DNA from: Pyrenophora tritici-repentis
Taxonomy: Eukaryota > Ascomycota > Dothideomycetes > Pleosporales > Pleosporaceae
Assembly: GCF_003171515.1 (NCBI RefSeq)
Contig: NC_089391.1
Coordinates: 4,526,001 to 4,590,000, forward strand
Reading direction: 5' to 3'
DNA length: 64,000 nucleotides
Below are positions 11,261 to 22,400 of the stretch, piece by piece. The position numbers and the translations under genes were made by a program. The first letter of the stretch is position 1. Each line of letters starts with the position of its first letter. Below the pieces are notes generated by a model that was not told where the DNA came from, did not search any database, and saw nothing but the letters and a program-made list of their open reading frames with translations.

Positions 11261-11465
11261 GATTATTGCACAGAGGTCCAGACTTGTATGTACAAGTATT
11301 AGACGACCTGCGGATTACTGCACAGAAGTCTAGACTCGTACATGCACGTATCATACAACCTGCGTACTCCATAGAGATCCACACTCGTATATGCACGTGT
11401 TAGACGACCTGTGGAATACTGCATAGAGTTTCAAATTCGTATATGCACGATGAGACGGCCCGCAG
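11261..11465. repeat. Degenerate tandem repeat, four units of about 51 bp
   Basis: Units begin near 11261, 11313, 11364 and 11414. Each carries the words ACTGCACAGAG-like, ACTCGTATATGCACGT-like and TAGACGACCTGCG-like in the same order. Units 1 and 2 are the closest; unit 4 is the most diverged. The array sits directly 5' of the patatin/TPR remnant. It has no clear long open frame and looks like a decaying minisatellite. Confidence 0.75.
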
Positions 11466-11584
11466 CTTAATTTTAACACGGGCTCGATTCGTCGTAGCCT
11501 TTGGCCAAAACATCGCAAACACACTGTTCGTGCACACACATGGGGTACCTAAAAATACACATGCTAAGTATCTCTAGAAATTCA

Positions 11585-11660
11585 TCCAGAGTGAAGGCGA
11601 GGTGGCGGTTGAAAGCAGTTCGATTGTGGTCAAGAGAACGGAAACAATTATCCCTAAGCT
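11585..11660. repeat. Diverged copy of the TPR-gene tail at 10416-10500
   Basis: Both places share GAGTGAAGGCGAGG(C/T)GG at one end and GAGAACGGAAA(T/C)AATT followed by a TAAGCT-like word at the other, in the same order and orientation. This points to an old local duplication of the TPR gene of which only the tail survives here. Confidence 0.5.
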
Positions 11661-11793
11661 GCTAGCGGGTGAGATTAACAGAAGAGATATAACACAAAGC
11701 GAAATGCCTTGTAGAGTTAATTAACATGGGTTAAATGTCACTATAGCCATAAATATACATGTTCTCGGAAAGTCTTGATAGCTAATAATCCGC

Positions 11794-13461
11794 CTACCCC
11801 TCCACCTCCCTTCCCGGATCCATCACTCTAGCCAACTCAAGCATAAGCCGATACAAATATATCGTGAAATCCTCTCTCCTCAACACCCGCCCATGCCACT
11901 CTCGACTCGCGTCTGCAATTTCCTTCGCCCTCCGCATCCCATCTTCATGCCTCGTCAAATACCGCATAATCTCCGGTAACTCCTCCATGGACAAGCTCAC
12001 AGGAATGTAATGCACCCATGGTATAAGCCGCTCATCATGCCACTCGCGCAAGACAGTTTGCTTGAGCACAACGCTGCGTGATTGCAGGAGCGTGTAGAAG
12101 CGGCCGCTGAACGAGTTGCCGTCGGTGTCGAAGACGAATTTGGAGTGGAATTGTTGGCTTCGGTCTTCTTTCTCGCCGAGAGTGAAGAATTGGTTTTGCT
12201 CTTCGCAGTCGGCGCTGTCGCATTGTATTATAGCGGTGAGTTTGACGTCGAATAATTCGCTATGGTCTTCGATGGCTTTGTAGCTTGCCCATCTTCCGCG
12301 GTGGAGTTGTTTGAGGTACAGGTGGTTGGTTTGGTTGAGCGTTTGCACTAGCTTGACGAAGCGTTGGCGGTGTGAATGTTCCCAACTACTGTTCCAGCTG
12401 TAGCTACCTGTTGTGCTACCGGCCCAGTATAGCGTGTTGGCCTTCTGTTCCCAAGAGGGGTCTTCCTCGTCCTTATAGACCCCTTGGTTCATTTTAGCGG
12501 TGTACCACGGGCTCGGGTACATGATGTCGCCGAACGATGTGGGTGCTGCCTGGGAAAGGACGGGTATAGGAGCATCTGTAAGTAGGCAGGTCATGGGCGA
12601 AGAGAAGAAACCATGTTCGAGTGCAAACTCAGGGTGCACGCAAACATCCTTTGCGTGGTACCAATCTTGTACGAACGGAAGACCGTAGTCGTGAACAGCA
12701 GGCTTGTAATTGATGGTAGAGCCGGGTGAACAGGAGCTCGTGATACGATCCCATATGGACTTGTGTTGTGCGTCTTGAAACCCTGGTTTTGATATACCGC
12801 CCGCATCGAGCTTTTTTTGCGTGATAACAACCCTGGGCTCGTCCACGACATCAAAAGCGAACTCCACGTCAGGGAGATCGGATGATACTTCTGCAAGAAG
12901 TTTTCCAAGATCTTCAACAATCCAACCCCCACCTTGACCGTGGTATTGCCCGTTGGTAAAGCCGCACTTGCGCAGAGCAAGTTCTTCAACACTCGTCACA
13001 TGGTTGACGCTCTCGAGTAAGCGCTGTGGAGTGACCTTCCAGAACGGCTTCAGATCTTCGTTGATCATGTCGAACTCATCGATAAAAATGGACTGCTTAG
13101 ACTGTGCGTAGAGGAACCATTTGTCGAAGCCTGGAGGTGGTTCTCGGGAGTATCGCCTGCGGTACTCTGCCTCGGCGGTCTGGAGTGTTTTGGACTGCCG
13201 CGCGACTAGGCGTCCAAAATCAGCCTTAGCCTTTTGAATGAGTTGTTCAATGGGGTGGTAAGGGGTATCAGTTGGTGTATATGGCCAGGAGAGTATGTGG
13301 TCATTCAAAGATGTGTGGTGTACAAGCGACAGCATAGGCCAGAAAATAATGATGCACAGCAAGAATCGACCTCTCGTGGTCTTGGAAAAATAGGAAAAGA
13401 TCGCAAACGGCGTTGTCGCCCAAGCCAGGCCACTGGATGGTGTTTTGGCTGAGGATTTCAT
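11794..13461 (-). CDS. GT90 (CAP10-domain) glycosyltransferase, type II membrane protein
   Basis: A single minus-strand exon of 555 aa. I chose the ATG at 13461 over the upstream frame start at 13608 because it directly precedes a short basic tail and one hydrophobic segment (RFLLCIIIFWPMLSLVHH, residues about 33-52), the usual type II signal anchor. The luminal part matches the CAP10 family, with CGFTNGQYHGQGGGW, KYKPAVHDYG-like NYKPAVHDYGLPFVQDW, and the late conserved block KFVFDTDGNSFSGRFYTLLQ and RLIPWVHYIPVSLSMEEL. Characterised fungal relatives act in the Golgi on capsule or cell-wall glycans (for example xylosyl transfer in Cryptococcus), but the sugar and acceptor here are unknown. 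A TATA-like TTATAAA lies near 13591-13597. No frame damage is visible. Confidence 0.88.
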   Translation of the reverse strand: MKSSAKTPSSGLAWATTPFAIFSYFSKTTRGRFLLCIIIFWPMLSLVHHTSLNDHILSWPYTPTDTPYHPIEQLIQKAKADFGRLVARQSKTLQTAEAEYRRRYSREPPPGFDKWFLYAQSKQSIFIDEFDMINEDLKPFWKVTPQRLLESVNHVTSVEELALRKCGFTNGQYHGQGGGWIVEDLGKLLAEVSSDLPDVEFAFDVVDEPRVVITQKKLDAGGISKPGFQDAQHKSIWDRITSSCSPGSTINYKPAVHDYGLPFVQDWYHAKDVCVHPEFALEHGFFSSPMTCLLTDAPIPVLSQAAPTSFGDIMYPSPWYTAKMNQGVYKDEEDPSWEQKANTLYWAGSTTGSYSWNSSWEHSHRQRFVKLVQTLNQTNHLYLKQLHRGRWASYKAIEDHSELFDVKLTAIIQCDSADCEEQNQFFTLGEKEDRSQQFHSKFVFDTDGNSFSGRFYTLLQSRSVVLKQTVLREWHDERLIPWVHYIPVSLSMEELPEIMRYLTRHEDGMRRAKEIADASREWHGRVLRREDFTIYLYRLMLELARVMDPGREVEG

Positions 13462-14564
13462 TATGATATGAAAACTGAAGGTATAGAGACCGCTGCTTTC
13501 TAAAGAAAAGAGATACTCATCGACACGACATGAAAGACAGCGTACCGGCTTTAAGAGGAAAATGGCGCCATCATGCTTGTGGCGCGGTCCCTTATAAAGG
13601 ATCAGCACATTCCGCTCGTGGCACAGTTAATCACCATCTCCGTGCTGCTTCTATTTCAAACCGTGCTCCACATGCGGCGCATGACATTCTTTCAAGGGCA
13701 TAACCACGTTAAAGTCCAACTCTAAGCGCTCGGGAATTCGTTTTCTGTGGAGTGATGAAGAAGGGCCGGGAGTTGCCGCCCGGCTGAACACCCACCCCTG
13801 TCATATTCGAAGGATGATGGTCGCAAGGGCTCACTTTGACTGCGCAAACTTCCAAGAGAGACAAGGTTGGCATCTGTTTTTAGCGCGACTCTTGAGCTGA
13901 ATCAAAAGTCGCGATAGTTAGTCGTTCTACCAGATATTGTAGCGATATCTCGACGGTATTGAGGGGTTGTGGGTAATAGAAGACGGCAAGAGCAGGCCCC
14001 TGTCGTTCACGCAAGCGCTAGCGTCAGAACTAAAATACGCGCCTTCTCCACCCAACGCTCTGCCGCATCCTCATCACTCGGCAGGATTATCAACATCCCG
14101 TTCGTCACGCCTGATCTGCATGCCCAACAGTAGTCATCCGTCTCTAAGATGCAGCGCGAACTCAGATATGAGATACACTCATACTAAACGTATGAACCGG
14201 ATGGATATCGCTACGAGCTTCACAGCCCGATCGAGAGTCTTACGTTTGTCGAACACGGTTCACTTCTATACGGGTAACTACTGATCAGATGCTACCCCGA
14301 GCAGGCCATCAAACGCTCTGCGGTATATGCCTTTAGTCGACTATACTGATCTTGCAGCTGGTTCCCATTCTAAGATTGACGAAAGTATTGAATGTTTTGG
14401 GTAACCCAGGCAAAATTCGGCATATATGCATTTCTCTCTTAAGCAGCAAGTCACAGCACCTTTGTCCCAGACGAAAACACAAAATCTTGTTGATGTAATA
14501 TTATATTAATATCTATTCATGAAATCATCAAACTAATGCAGTCCTTGCCTCTTGGCAAATCATT
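13462..14564. other. Intergenic region between GT90 and GH3 genes
   Basis: No supportable gene. It contains the promoter of the GT90 gene and the 3' flank of the beta-glucosidase gene, both on the minus strand. Confidence 0.45.
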
Positions 14565-17117
14565 TTACTGCACAACAGTAAAGCTCTTCGTAACCTTCAA
14601 GTCGCGACTGCTGTGTCCGACCCAGACGGTGAACTCTCCCTCAGGGATGACCCACTGCTGGGAAACGATGTCCCAGTAGCTCAAATCACGCCTCATAAGC
14701 TCAAAGCTGACGCTCTGGCTCTCACCCTTCTCAAGGTACACCTTCTCGAAGCCGCGAAGCTGGCGCACGGGCGTTCCAGCAGGGGCGGAAGAAGGAAGAC
14801 CGACGTAGAGCTGGGGTACGGCGGCACCGGCAACGTCGCCAGTGTTCGAAACGGTGACGGTGACGTTGTAGAGGGTCTCCCAGAGAGCGGGGTTACCACC
14901 GGGCTGGATGGGAAGTTGCTCGGGCATGGAGGTGATGTCGCTGGCGGAGGCCTCGGCGCTGATGTCCTTGATATCGAAGGTGGTGTATGAGAGACCAAAA
15001 CCGAACTCGTAGCGAACGGAGATGTTGTGCATGTCGAAGTGACGGTAGTCAATCTCAAGCTTCTCGTCGAACCAGGATTGCCAGTCGTAGAAGCCAGTCG
15101 TGTTGATGTTGGTGGTAGGGGGCGCGTTGTAGTCATTTCCGTTCATGGCAATAGTGTAGGGGAGGTGACCGGAGGGGTTGACGTGGCCGTAGAGGATGTC
15201 TACGAGGGAGTTGCCGGATTCTTGGCCAGGGAAGTGAGCGGCCACGATGGCGGTGATGTTAGGGTGGTCAGACCAGTTGAGTGTGTTGATACCGGCTGAG
15301 TGGGTGACGACAACGGTGTTGTTGCAGAAGGCGGCGACGGAGGTAACGACTTTGTCGCCGTCCCAGTCGGATCCCAAGTGAGCGCGATCGTTACCTTCTT
15401 CGGCCCAGGTCTTGAGCATGACGATGCAGACGTCGGGCTGACGCTTGGGAATAACGAGCGTGCTGACGTTGTTGGTAGCAATGTGAGTGTTGTTGAGGAA
15501 GGATTGGACGATGCCGCCGTCAGCAGTAACGCGGTCCTGGATGGCGCGGAGGGGGCTCTTCATGTAGGTGAATTGACCAGTACCTGAGCCACCGCCAGCG
15601 AACAAGGTGCCGTATTCATAGTTTTGCTGGTTGATTACGGAGCTGCGTACTGGCTCGCTAGCGTCGTTGCCGAAGACGGCGACATTGCGAGGAGTCTTGA
15701 GAGGAAGTGCGTGATCGACGTTCTTCAACAGAACGGTACCAGCGGCACCGTGGCGGCGGATCAACTCGCCGTGGTTACCACGAACATCACGGCTGGCCTC
15801 GCCAGTGAGGTTGTACTCTCGTGTCCAGGTGCTGGGTGGCGAGAAGGTGTTGAGGTCGCCAGTCGAAGGGTCAATGCTAGGGAAATCCTTGTCCTGACCG
15901 AGCTGGAAGTACGGGGTCATGATGCGAATAACCATGTCGTCGATACGAGACATCTCAAGACTACCGTTCTTGGCAGCAGCAGTGACGTTGCCACCGAAGT
16001 AGGAAGTGAAGCCAAAGCCCTGGCCGTAGGCACCGAGTCCTCCAGGCATGTTCATGTCGAGACCGGCTTCAATAGCGGCAACACCAGTGTGGGTCGCACC
16101 CCAATCAGACATGACGTAGCCCTGGAAACCGAGCTCGGTCTTGAGAAGACCGTTCTGCGACTTTGAGTTTTGGCATCCGTAGGATCCGTTGATTCTCTGG
16201 TATGAGCACATGAAGCTGGCAGCACGCGCCTTGACAGCGTTGGCAAAGGGCCACATGTAGAGTTCCTATGATAGATTAGCAATGTTCATTATGAATTTGT
16301 TCGGAATACTAACATGCATAGTGCGGTCGTCAATGTTGGACGAGAGAGCTGCTGCAGAATGCGCGGTCTTGTCCACTCCAGTGCTGTAAGAAGGGTTACG
16401 TTGAATCTCCTGCTCATTGCCGATCCAGTGCTTTGCGCAAGCTTGTACACCTGCATCCTGAGCACCATGGATAGTCTCTTCCATGGCAATACCACTGAGG
16501 TAGGGGTCGGATGAAAATCCTTCCCAGTTTCGGCCTGCATAGGCAGAACGTCCAAGAGGTCCAGCCACGGGGCCCAACATGATTTGAGAGCCCTTGGCCC
16601 TGAACTCTTCACCCATGGCGTGACCGCGCTCGTACATGATCTTCTTGTCCCATGTGGCACCAGCAGATACACCGGCAGAGAAGACGCTGGCGTAATCGGC
16701 CACACGGATAGCAAGAGGACCATCTTGAAGACACAGGCCAGGGAAACCAAGACGAGGGATAGCCACGATGTTTCCAACGCAGGGTCCGGCTTGGCCAGTG
16801 ACCATATCAGCCTTCTCCTCGAGAGTGAGTTGGGCTACGAAAGCTTTCGCCTTCTCAAGACCCATCTCCCATCCACCGGCACCAGTGATTTTTGCTAGTA
16901 AACGTTAGACAAGTCTGAAAGTCAACCAACTGGGGAACAACTTACGTGACGGATATACGGGCGGCGAGGAACCATACTCGGTCAAGATGGTAGTGTTGAG
17001 CGGTTGGTAGTACACAAACGCATCTTCAGCGCGGTCACCGCCGGCAAAGTTCTGAGCATTAACAGCAGCCAGTAGGGCAGAGCCCGAGAGCACGGCTGAG
17101 AGTACAGAAGGCGCCAT
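14565..17117 (-). CDS. Secreted GH3 beta-glucosidase
   Basis: Three minus-strand exons, 17117-16946, 16894-16314 and 16265-14565, encode 817 aa. Introns are 51 bp (GTAAGT) and 48 bp (GTTAGT). The signal peptide is MAPSVLSAVLSGSALLAAVNA. The GH3 N-terminal barrel starts at LTLEEKADMVTGQAGPCVGN, with GFPGLCLQDGPLAIR, GPVAGPLGRSAYAGRNWEGF and ACAKHWIGNEQE. The catalytic nucleophile is the Asp of GYVMSDWGATHTG, at about residue 305. The second GH3 domain includes DVCIVMLKTWAEEGNDR, and a C-terminal fibronectin-III-like domain ends the protein (PAGTPVRQLRGFEKVYL, LSYWDIVSQQWVIPEGEF). The length is typical for extracellular fungal enzymes of cellobiose and oligoglucoside breakdown. A TATATAA box lies about 70 bp upstream of the ATG. 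It could also act on plant glucosides, as some GH3 enzymes detoxify saponins; sequence alone does not decide this. Confidence 0.93.
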
Positions 17118-19482
17118 AATGAATGGATTGAATGTTTTCGCCGAAAGCCTGAACAATCCAATTCATTACCGTCCTCAGCCAATACTTATATACTTGCTCT
17201 CTGCCCTCCCAGCACTCGGCCCAGACTCGTCCGTACCCGCGGTAACTCATCATCCGAACTAACCATGGCCCACCTACACATGCACGCCTGCAAGCAAGCA
17301 TACAACGTCGGGATTCCGAGGTTTACCCGTACGACGTTGCGGAGGCGTTGCGGAGACTCCCCAGGCCAGCCCCGTCCTTGCTACCCATTGCTAGCGTAGC
17401 CGACGTCATTCCAAGGCAGTGAACAGGGCGCCAAGAGGGCGGTTCGACTTTGTATGCGCCTCGGCAGATGGCAATGTGGAGAGGCAGAACGTCAGGACCG
17501 GGACTGAGAGAGGGTCGGAGCGGAAGCATTGACGCGCTACCAGCTACCACCATCGTTGATCGTGATAATTGAGTCTATAACATGACTCGACCCATCAATA
17601 GCAAATTTGCGTGTAAACTTAGGACATCAATGCATGTTTTCACGGACCGTTGAATATTGATAGTTGAGGAGAGAAAGGTGCTTATTCCCAGAATGCTTGA
17701 TGCTACCATGCCTTCGGAAATGTCGGGCAAAGACCTTGGAAGATACCTAAAAGGGTAGCTAACCACAAGTAGTTAGCTACCTTACCATTGATTCCCCATA
17801 CTTCCATACATCACCGACCCAGCACTTTCTCCGCACGCCGCCAAACGCGCGCCAGCCAGCCAGCGCCGGAAAACCTGCCATCATGATTCATGTAACCGAA
17901 AGAGGTCGGTTTCCCACGACAACGCACATGCACCGGTACGCAAGCGAACAAGCGCAAGAAACACCGCGCTCCACGGCCCCCAGCCTCGACTCTTGTCCTT
18001 GTTAATAGCGCATTTCGCCCTATGCGTGAACCGCAAACACGAAAGATTCCCATGGTGGGTCGTGTCAGTAATGATCGTTCGCTTACCACCGATACGACAA
18101 TCCTAGGCGTCAGTTCCAACATCCCGACGACAGTAAGCATAAACTCAATTGCAACGACTGACTGTCCAGCGAACAAACAGTGAAAGAAACAAAAAACAAA
18201 ACCCCCATCTCGACCTGACGATCCCTCTCTCAAGCCCGGCAAATCTCCGGACCAAAACTAGTTTTTTGCGGGGAAACCCCATCACAAAACTTGCACTAAC
18301 TGTCAATTGTCGGCCATGTGGGGAGCACAACAACCATACCCAGTAATCCGATCTGCCCATGTGACAATAACTGGGGATACGACACGGGATACGTTCCTTG
18401 ACCAGGTCTAGCGTCTTCTAGAAGCGGACATGGCGTCTCCAACGCTTGGACCCGCAAAATTTCTCTCGCATTTTGCTTTCCCCCCCCCATGGATGGCGGC
18501 CCTCGTGACGACGACGAAAAACGGCTTTGATGTCGGGACTTTTTTGGGGAAGGGGGCCTTCTCGGCTCTCTCGAGTGCTGGCTACGTAAGTATGTATGTA
18601 CCGTGCGGTGGTGATGGTGGCTTGGGCTCGGGATACAAGGCCGCGACTATTGATTATTACGTTTGTGAAATTCAATAGCGAGGGCCCTTCCATCTTCCTT
18701 TTCACAAACTCTGTCTCTCTCAAATCTACCACCTACATTCATACCGACATTACCATCCCACCACTAAACAACCCCAAGCTGGAAAATCGGAAGTATTCCA
18801 CACCCTACATACCTACGTACATACTTGGTATATCCGATTTTCCCGGCAAACGCTAAAGCCAGTCTGGGTGGGTAAACGGTGGGTAAACAGCGGGTCGGGG
18901 AAATCCTGGTCGGGGAGTTAGGGTAGGATCGGGTCGGGGAATGTATACGTACGTGGGATAAGGAATGATCGGGCCTTACCTATACGTTAGGCAGATGGAT
19001 GGATGGATGGATGTACATATTCGGAAAGCCTTGTGACCGGTAAAGGTTAGGGATGATGTAGTACCGGGTCGGCGCTTCCTTGCATCAAGGGCTTATGACT
19101 AGTAAAAGGAATTTGTAAGGAAGACCGGGGGAGATGCTGGTGAGGTTTTTTTCTTATTCGGGTTTTAAGGCTCGAGGTGGCGAGACTACCGATGCTGGAC
19201 GTTGGGGATGAACCTCGGGAAGAATAACGGATGGAAGGGTAGAAGGGCCGAAAGGTGATGGTATGGTATAGTAAGAAGGGCCGAAGAAGGTAGGCGATTG
19301 TAGCTAGTATTAAGTATTATCATAATAAGGTGACTATATCTATATATCTTTGTACAACAATACAAAGGATGAAAATGCTAGTCTAAAACGCCTGCTAAAC
19401 GCACACGATGCAGCAAAGACCAACCCAAAACGCCCATTTCCCAATCGCTAAAATCGTGGTATCAAAACATCGAAAAATTCGC
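17118..19482. other. 2.4-kb gene-free region
   Basis: I see no supportable gene on either strand. The GH3 promoter lies at its left. Low-complexity patches include repeated GGGTAAAC/GGGTCGGGGA words at about 18865-18940 and a GGAT tetranucleotide run near 18993-19010. It is also the 3' flank of the ABC transporter gene. Confidence 0.45.
17181..17191 (-). promoter_or_regulatory. TATA box of the GH3 beta-glucosidase gene
   Basis: On the minus strand GTATATAAG lies about 65-75 bp before the ATG at 17117, the usual place for a strong fungal TATA element. This is a position and motif match only. Confidence 0.45.
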
Positions 19483-22400
19483 TCAAGCATCCTTCTCGCC
19501 ACTCCTATTCCCCGGATGAGCACCCTGCTGCGCCGCCATCTCCACACCCTCTCCCGCCTTGCTACCACCCTTTGACTTCTTTGACTTCTTGAACGACGCC
19601 ACAATCTGACTGAGATTGGCGACGCGGAAGAGGTAATAAGTAGCAACCGCCACAAAAATATTGAAGAAGATATACGCAAACATGATACCGAAATTGCGCC
19701 ACCTCTCGGTGTAATAGAGCGACACGGTAGCCAGGAACTGGTCTGCGTTGGTGTAAGAACAGTACCGGCAGTCGGCCGTGGCATCTGGGTTCTGCAGCGC
19801 GCCACCAGTCGCATTGACAAACGCGTTTAGGTACTGGCCACACGTCTGTCCAGACGGGGGGCTCAAGACCGAGACTTCACTCGCGCTGCAGACAATGGGG
19901 CGGCCGCCGACCATCGAAGTCGTCATACCGCCGACCCAGTAGGTAAACGGACTGACGCGGTACATGAACATCCAGAACTTGGGCAGTTGGCTAGGCGTCT
20001 GCAGCACACCGTTGAACAGGATGCTCATGATCGTAAGTAGGGAGACGAGTCCAGAAGCCGTTTCCGCATTGGGAAGAGTGGCAATGGTCATGGCGGCGAA
20101 GGTGGACGTGAAAAGCAAGAGCTGGATGAAGAATAAGAGGACAAGGCCCTGGCGTTCGCTGGATTGGCCTGCGCCGACGACAGGGTAGTAGAACGAGGCG
20201 AAGGTGAGGATACCGGCGACGATACCGTAGGGGATTTCCACGACAATGTTGGCGAGCATGAAAGCGGACCAGCTGTATGCCTTGGACGGCCTTTCGCGCG
20301 ATTCGTACAGAGAGCGTTGGGTGATGAAGAGGGGTTGGATCTGCTGTACGAGCGACGAGAAGATTGTGGTGACCATGAAGACGCTGAGGATGATGTTTTG
20401 CATGCCTGCTTTTGTGCCGTCGGCCTTCCAGAAGGAGAAACCAATGAACAGGCCGGCAATGGAGACCAGACCAAACTTGGCAAAGACGTAGCTGGGCATG
20501 CGCCAGTATTGTTGGAAGGCGCGGTAAGTACATTCGACGATTTGCGTGGTGAGTGGCATGGCGAATTCACCACCGGTTTCCGCGGCCAGATTGAGGTCTT
20601 CGTGTTTCTTCGACTCGTGGAGTCGGTCAATCTCGCGCTGGACGCCCTGAGCTTCTTCGCTATCCTTCCAGACTTCGAACCAATCTTTTCCATTATTGTT
20701 CTGGCCAGCGTTGACGATTTCCAACATGTACTCGGCTGGGTTCTCGTCTTCGCCGCATTGCCTTGCGCCGTTGTTCTCAAAGTAGTCCAGGAGCCTGCGT
20801 GAGTTCTCGCCGAGCTCGCCAAAGTAGACAGTTTTACCGCCACGGGCGAGGAAGAGGAGGCGATCGAATTCTTGGAAGAGGATAGCGCTGGGCTGATGGA
20901 TCGTGCAGAGGATGGCTTGTCCGGCGGAGCTGAGTCTCTTGAGGAATGAGATGATGGACCAGGAACTCTGTGCAAACGTTAGCGTATGATACTTTCAAGA
21001 AGCAAGAGGTTGCCCAAGCGTGGTGGTAGAAGTACTGACCTGTGAGTCAAGACCGGACGTAGGTTCGTCGAGGAACAGGAGAAGTTTGGGCTTTGCGGCA
21101 AGCTCAACACCAATCGTCAACAGCTTACGCTGCTCGACGTTCAGACCCTCTCCTGGAACACCGACAACAGCCTCAGCGAAATCGGACATGTTAAGCATCT
21201 TAATAACCTCCTCAACATAGTCGTGCTTTTCCTGCTTGCTGACAGACTTGGGCTGACGGAGCATAGCAGAAAACTGTAGTGCTTCGCGGACGGTAGAGGT
21301 TTCGAGATGGAGATCCCTATTCTAGTTAGCATGTGTGCGAAGGAATGACCACAATCGCAAAAGCTTACTGTTGCTGGACATAACCAGTTGAACGTTGAAA
21401 CGCAGGATCGAGAGGCTTGCCATTGACAAACATGTCACCAGTGATGACACCCATGGTAGTCCGTTGTGCCAGAACATCGAGAAGTGTGGTCTTTCCAGCA
21501 CCCGAGACACCCATAAGTGCAGTCATAGTACCAGGCTTGACGAAACCAGAAACGTGGTCGAGCAACCGGCGGGGTTCGCCCTTGATCTCAATATCGTAGA
21601 CGACATCTCTCCAAGTGAAGATACCCTTTTGCTCTTCGATGGCGCTGATGTCACCCGGAGCGTCTTGACCTCCTTGTCTAGTCTCGCCAGATTCCTCGTC
21701 GGAAGCTTTGTCGCCGGATTGGAGGTGAGCTGGAACGTGTCCGCGACGGAAGACGAGTTGCTCGGCGGTGTTGGTAGTGGATGAGTTGACTTCGACGGCG
21801 ACGAAGTAAGTGACCATGAAGAAGATCAAGAATGCGCAAAGAATGCCTGAATAGTGGAGTCAGTATGTGTGATTTATGTGGTTCAGTAACTTTCACTTAC
21901 CAAAGTTACGCCATACATGGCTCCAAGTGTATTGGTATGCCGCTGCAATGAACCTGTCGCCGCTGACAAAGTTTTGCCCAGCAATCGCACCCTGCGCGTC
22001 GCAGATGAAGTTGCCGCCATCCTGTGTGTATCCTGCGCCTGAAGGGATGGTACGATCGCAGGGAAACTCGACTCCGTGGAACTCGTTCGCCATCAAGATC
22101 TCAAAGGCATAGAAGATGGGGTTTATCCATCTCATCCACCCAAACCATTTAGGCATCGACGGTATACGGACGACAAAACCAGTGTAGACGACGAGTACAA
22201 GAATCAAAACACCAGCTCCAGCCATTGCTTGTGATGCTGTTTTTGTAACCGCGGCAGTTGTCCTAAAAATGGCAACCATGACGAAGGTGACAATGTATGT
22301 GACCAGGAAGAAGATGAAGAATTGTCCAGGGGTAGTTCTCAACCGGGCCAAGAAGTACAGAATAATGTTGAAAACAACGGCATTAGCAAACTTGACGGGC

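Larger units (their letters stand above)
11207..11793. other. Non-coding stretch with tandem repeats and a decayed duplicate
   Basis: No intact gene. It holds the 4-unit tandem repeat at 11261-11465 and, at about 11585-11660, a diverged copy of the TPR-gene tail found at about 10416-10500. Confidence 0.55.

Noticed and set aside
17440..17460. GCGGTTCGACT-like word resembling a tRNA T-loop
   Set aside because: No acceptor stem, D-arm or anticodon arm could be folded around it.
17811..18242. 143-codon minus-strand open frame in the gap next to the GH3 gene
   Set aside because: Composition is irregular and overlapping frames are also open. No supporting signal.
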